From Sphingopyxis sp. BE259 (GTDB lineage Bacteria; Pseudomonadota; Alphaproteobacteria; Sphingomonadales; Sphingomonadaceae), in the NCBI RefSeq assembly GCF_031457495.1, contig NZ_JAVDWM010000001.1, forward strand, positions 3,150,001-3,214,000: a stretch of 64,000 nt of DNA. The letters run 5' to 3'. Numbering within the stretch: the stretch's first letter is position 1; the number at the start of each line of letters is the position of its first letter. The notes beneath the pieces are model-generated. The model searched no databases and was not told the DNA's origin. It was given only the letters and a program-made list of their open reading frames with translations. Made by a program: the position numbers and the translations under genes. This document shows positions 63,031 through 64,000 of the stretch, piece by piece.

Positions 63031-63657
63031 CCCGTCGGTGCCGCCGTGGGCGCGGTCGATCGCGCGCTCGGGGTGCGGCATCATGCCGAGCACATTGCCC
63101 GCGTCGTTGAGCACGCCCGCAATGTCGCGCGCCGACCCGTTGACGCTGCCCGTGTAGCGGAATGCGACGCGGCCTTCGCTCTCGATACGATCGAGCGTCG
63201 CGGCATCGGCGAAATAATTGCCGTCATGATGCGCGACCGGGATGTTGATCATCTCGCCCGCCTGATAGCTGGCGGTGAACAGAGATTGGCTGTTCTCGAC
63301 GGTCAGCTCCACGGTGCGACAGACGAAGTTGAGCCCGGCGTTACGCATCAGCGCGCCGGGCAGCAACTGCGCCTCGGTCAGCACCTGAAAGCCGTTACAC
63401 ACCCCCAACACCGGCACGCCGCGACCCGCGGCATCGGCCACCGCGCGCAGGATCGGCGAGCGCGCCGCCATCGCGCCCGAACGCAGATAGTCGCCATAGG
63501 AAAAGCCGCCAGGCAGCGCGATGAAATCGGTTCCCACGGGCAGGTCGGTGTCGCGGTGCCACACCATCGCGGGGGCTTGGCCGGTAACCTGTTCGAGCGC
63601 GACCGCCATGTCGCGGTCGCAGTTCGAGCCGGGAAAGACGATGACAGCGGTCTTCAT
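62992..63657 (-). CDS. purQ: phosphoribosylformylglycinamidine synthase, glutaminase subunit
   Basis: A 221-residue class I glutamine amidotransferase that supplies ammonia to PurL in purine synthesis. Visible motifs are [25 protein letters not shown] and [11 protein letters not shown] with the nucleophile Cys. The catalytic His-Glu pair is in MMPHPERA. It starts 15 nt after purS, forming the PurS-PurQ-PurL small-subunit arrangement. PurL is not in the window. Confidence 0.97.
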   Translation of the reverse strand: MKTAVIVFPGSNCDRDMAVALEQVTGQAPAMVWHRDTDLPVGTDFIALPGGFSYGDYLRSGAMAARSPILRAVADAAGRGVPVLGVCNGFQVLTEAQLLPGALMRNAGLNFVCRTVELTVENSQSLFTASYQAGEMINIPVAHHDGNYFADAATLDRIESEGRVAFRYTGSVNGSARDIAGVLNDAGNVLGMMPHPERAIDRAHGGTDGLRLFEAALGVLA

Positions 63658-63672
63658 GGATCGCGGCTCCTG

Positions 63673-63903
63673 TTACGGGCGTTCGATGCGGTAGTTTTCG
63701 ATCACCGTGTTGGCGAGCAGCTTGGCGCACATCGCGTCGAGATCGGCATCGCTGGTGCCGTCGGCGACGTCGAGTTCGATGAAACGGCCGGCGCGCACGT
63801 CGGCCACCCCGGCAAACCCCAGCCCTTCGAGTGCATGATGGATCGCCTTGCCCTGCGGGTCGAGCACCCCCGGCTTGAGCGTCACATAGACATTCACTTT
63901 CAT
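63673..63903 (-). CDS. purS: phosphoribosylformylglycinamidine synthase subunit PurS
   Basis: A 76-residue protein: VYVTLKPGVLDPQGKAIHHA, then VRAGRFIEL and NTVIENYRIE, the full PurS pattern. It bridges PurQ and small-type PurL in the FGAM synthase complex. ATG 63903 begins MKVNVYVTLK. The stop is 15 nt before purQ. Upstream, 97 bp to the window edge hold no further gene; purC would be expected further out. Confidence 0.96.
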   Translation of the reverse strand: MKVNVYVTLKPGVLDPQGKAIHHALEGLGFAGVADVRAGRFIELDVADGTSDADLDAMCAKLLANTVIENYRIERP

Positions 63904-64000
63904 CGGGGCAGACCTTTGCTGGGCGGGGTGCGGGAGGATGGCCGCGCCTATGCCCGCGAATCACTTTGGGAGCAAGGGGCCGGGGGCGCGGGTAGCGGCG

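Overview
The window comes from a GC-rich alphaproteobacterium, most likely a sphingomonad of the Sphingopyxis/Sphingomonas type. The grounds are a SciP (DUF1153) cell-cycle regulator, CtrA-like boxes with GANTC sites, a zwf-edd-eda Entner-Doudoroff cluster, DUF2171 and DUF4345 proteins, and dense palindromic intergenic repeats. The genus is an inference. Genes are tightly packed and often overlap by 4 nt (ATGA).

Layout. 1-3.4 kb: the 3' end of an acyl-CoA dehydrogenase, a CHASE2-EAL phosphodiesterase, and an isolated 20-residue peptide gene with its own CtrA-like box and terminator. 3.7-7.7 kb: class I ribonucleotide reductase (nrdA, a small membrane protein, nrdB) behind a tandem NrdR operator. 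7.8-10.3 kb: accessory genes, namely an AT-rich membrane/coiled-coil gene, a GIY-YIG protein between repeats, and a helix-turn-helix protein. 10.3-17.1 kb: envelope and small proteins, a membrane sulfatase-fold protein, a FrnE-like DsbA protein and mnmA. 17.2-22.5 kb: sciP, a small lipoprotein, GNAT and XRE proteins, an alpha/beta hydrolase lipoprotein and lepA. 22.8-27.8 kb: a type III restriction-modification locus whose mod gene carries an in-frame TAG, with two small genes between mod and res. 28.0-30.2 kb: an unrecognised three-gene operon of a 48-residue peptide and two HEAT-repeat proteins, one with cupin-like His motifs.

30.4-36.5 kb: a YncE-like propeller, a CysG-N-type protein, lysA, a small lipoprotein, argH and a TlpA-type thioredoxin. 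37-47.5 kb: a lipid block with gpsA, three hydrolases or lipases, a wax-ester/diacylglycerol acyltransferase, plsB and a HAD-PlsC fusion. Together these would make glycerol 3-phosphate, acylate it to phosphatidate and neutral lipid, and hydrolyse the products. 47.7-51.8 kb: zwf, edd and eda, with glpD divergent. 53.5-58.5 kb: a molybdenum-cofactor block (MOSC, fdhD, mobA) beside a YdeP-type molybdoenzyme. 58.5-61.7 kb: a two-component system divergent from an exported DJ-1/PfpI protein, then tRNA-Arg(UCU). The end holds a YhhQ-like transporter, a small membrane protein, purQ and purS.

Most notable are the peptide/HEAT operon, the CtrA-box microprotein, a repeat family whose inner hairpin covaries between copies, a hairpin that would sequester the gpsA ribosome-binding site, the interrupted mod gene, and Lys/Ala/Pro-rich tails on two lipid acyltransferases. 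All calls were made by reading the sequence; no database search was run.
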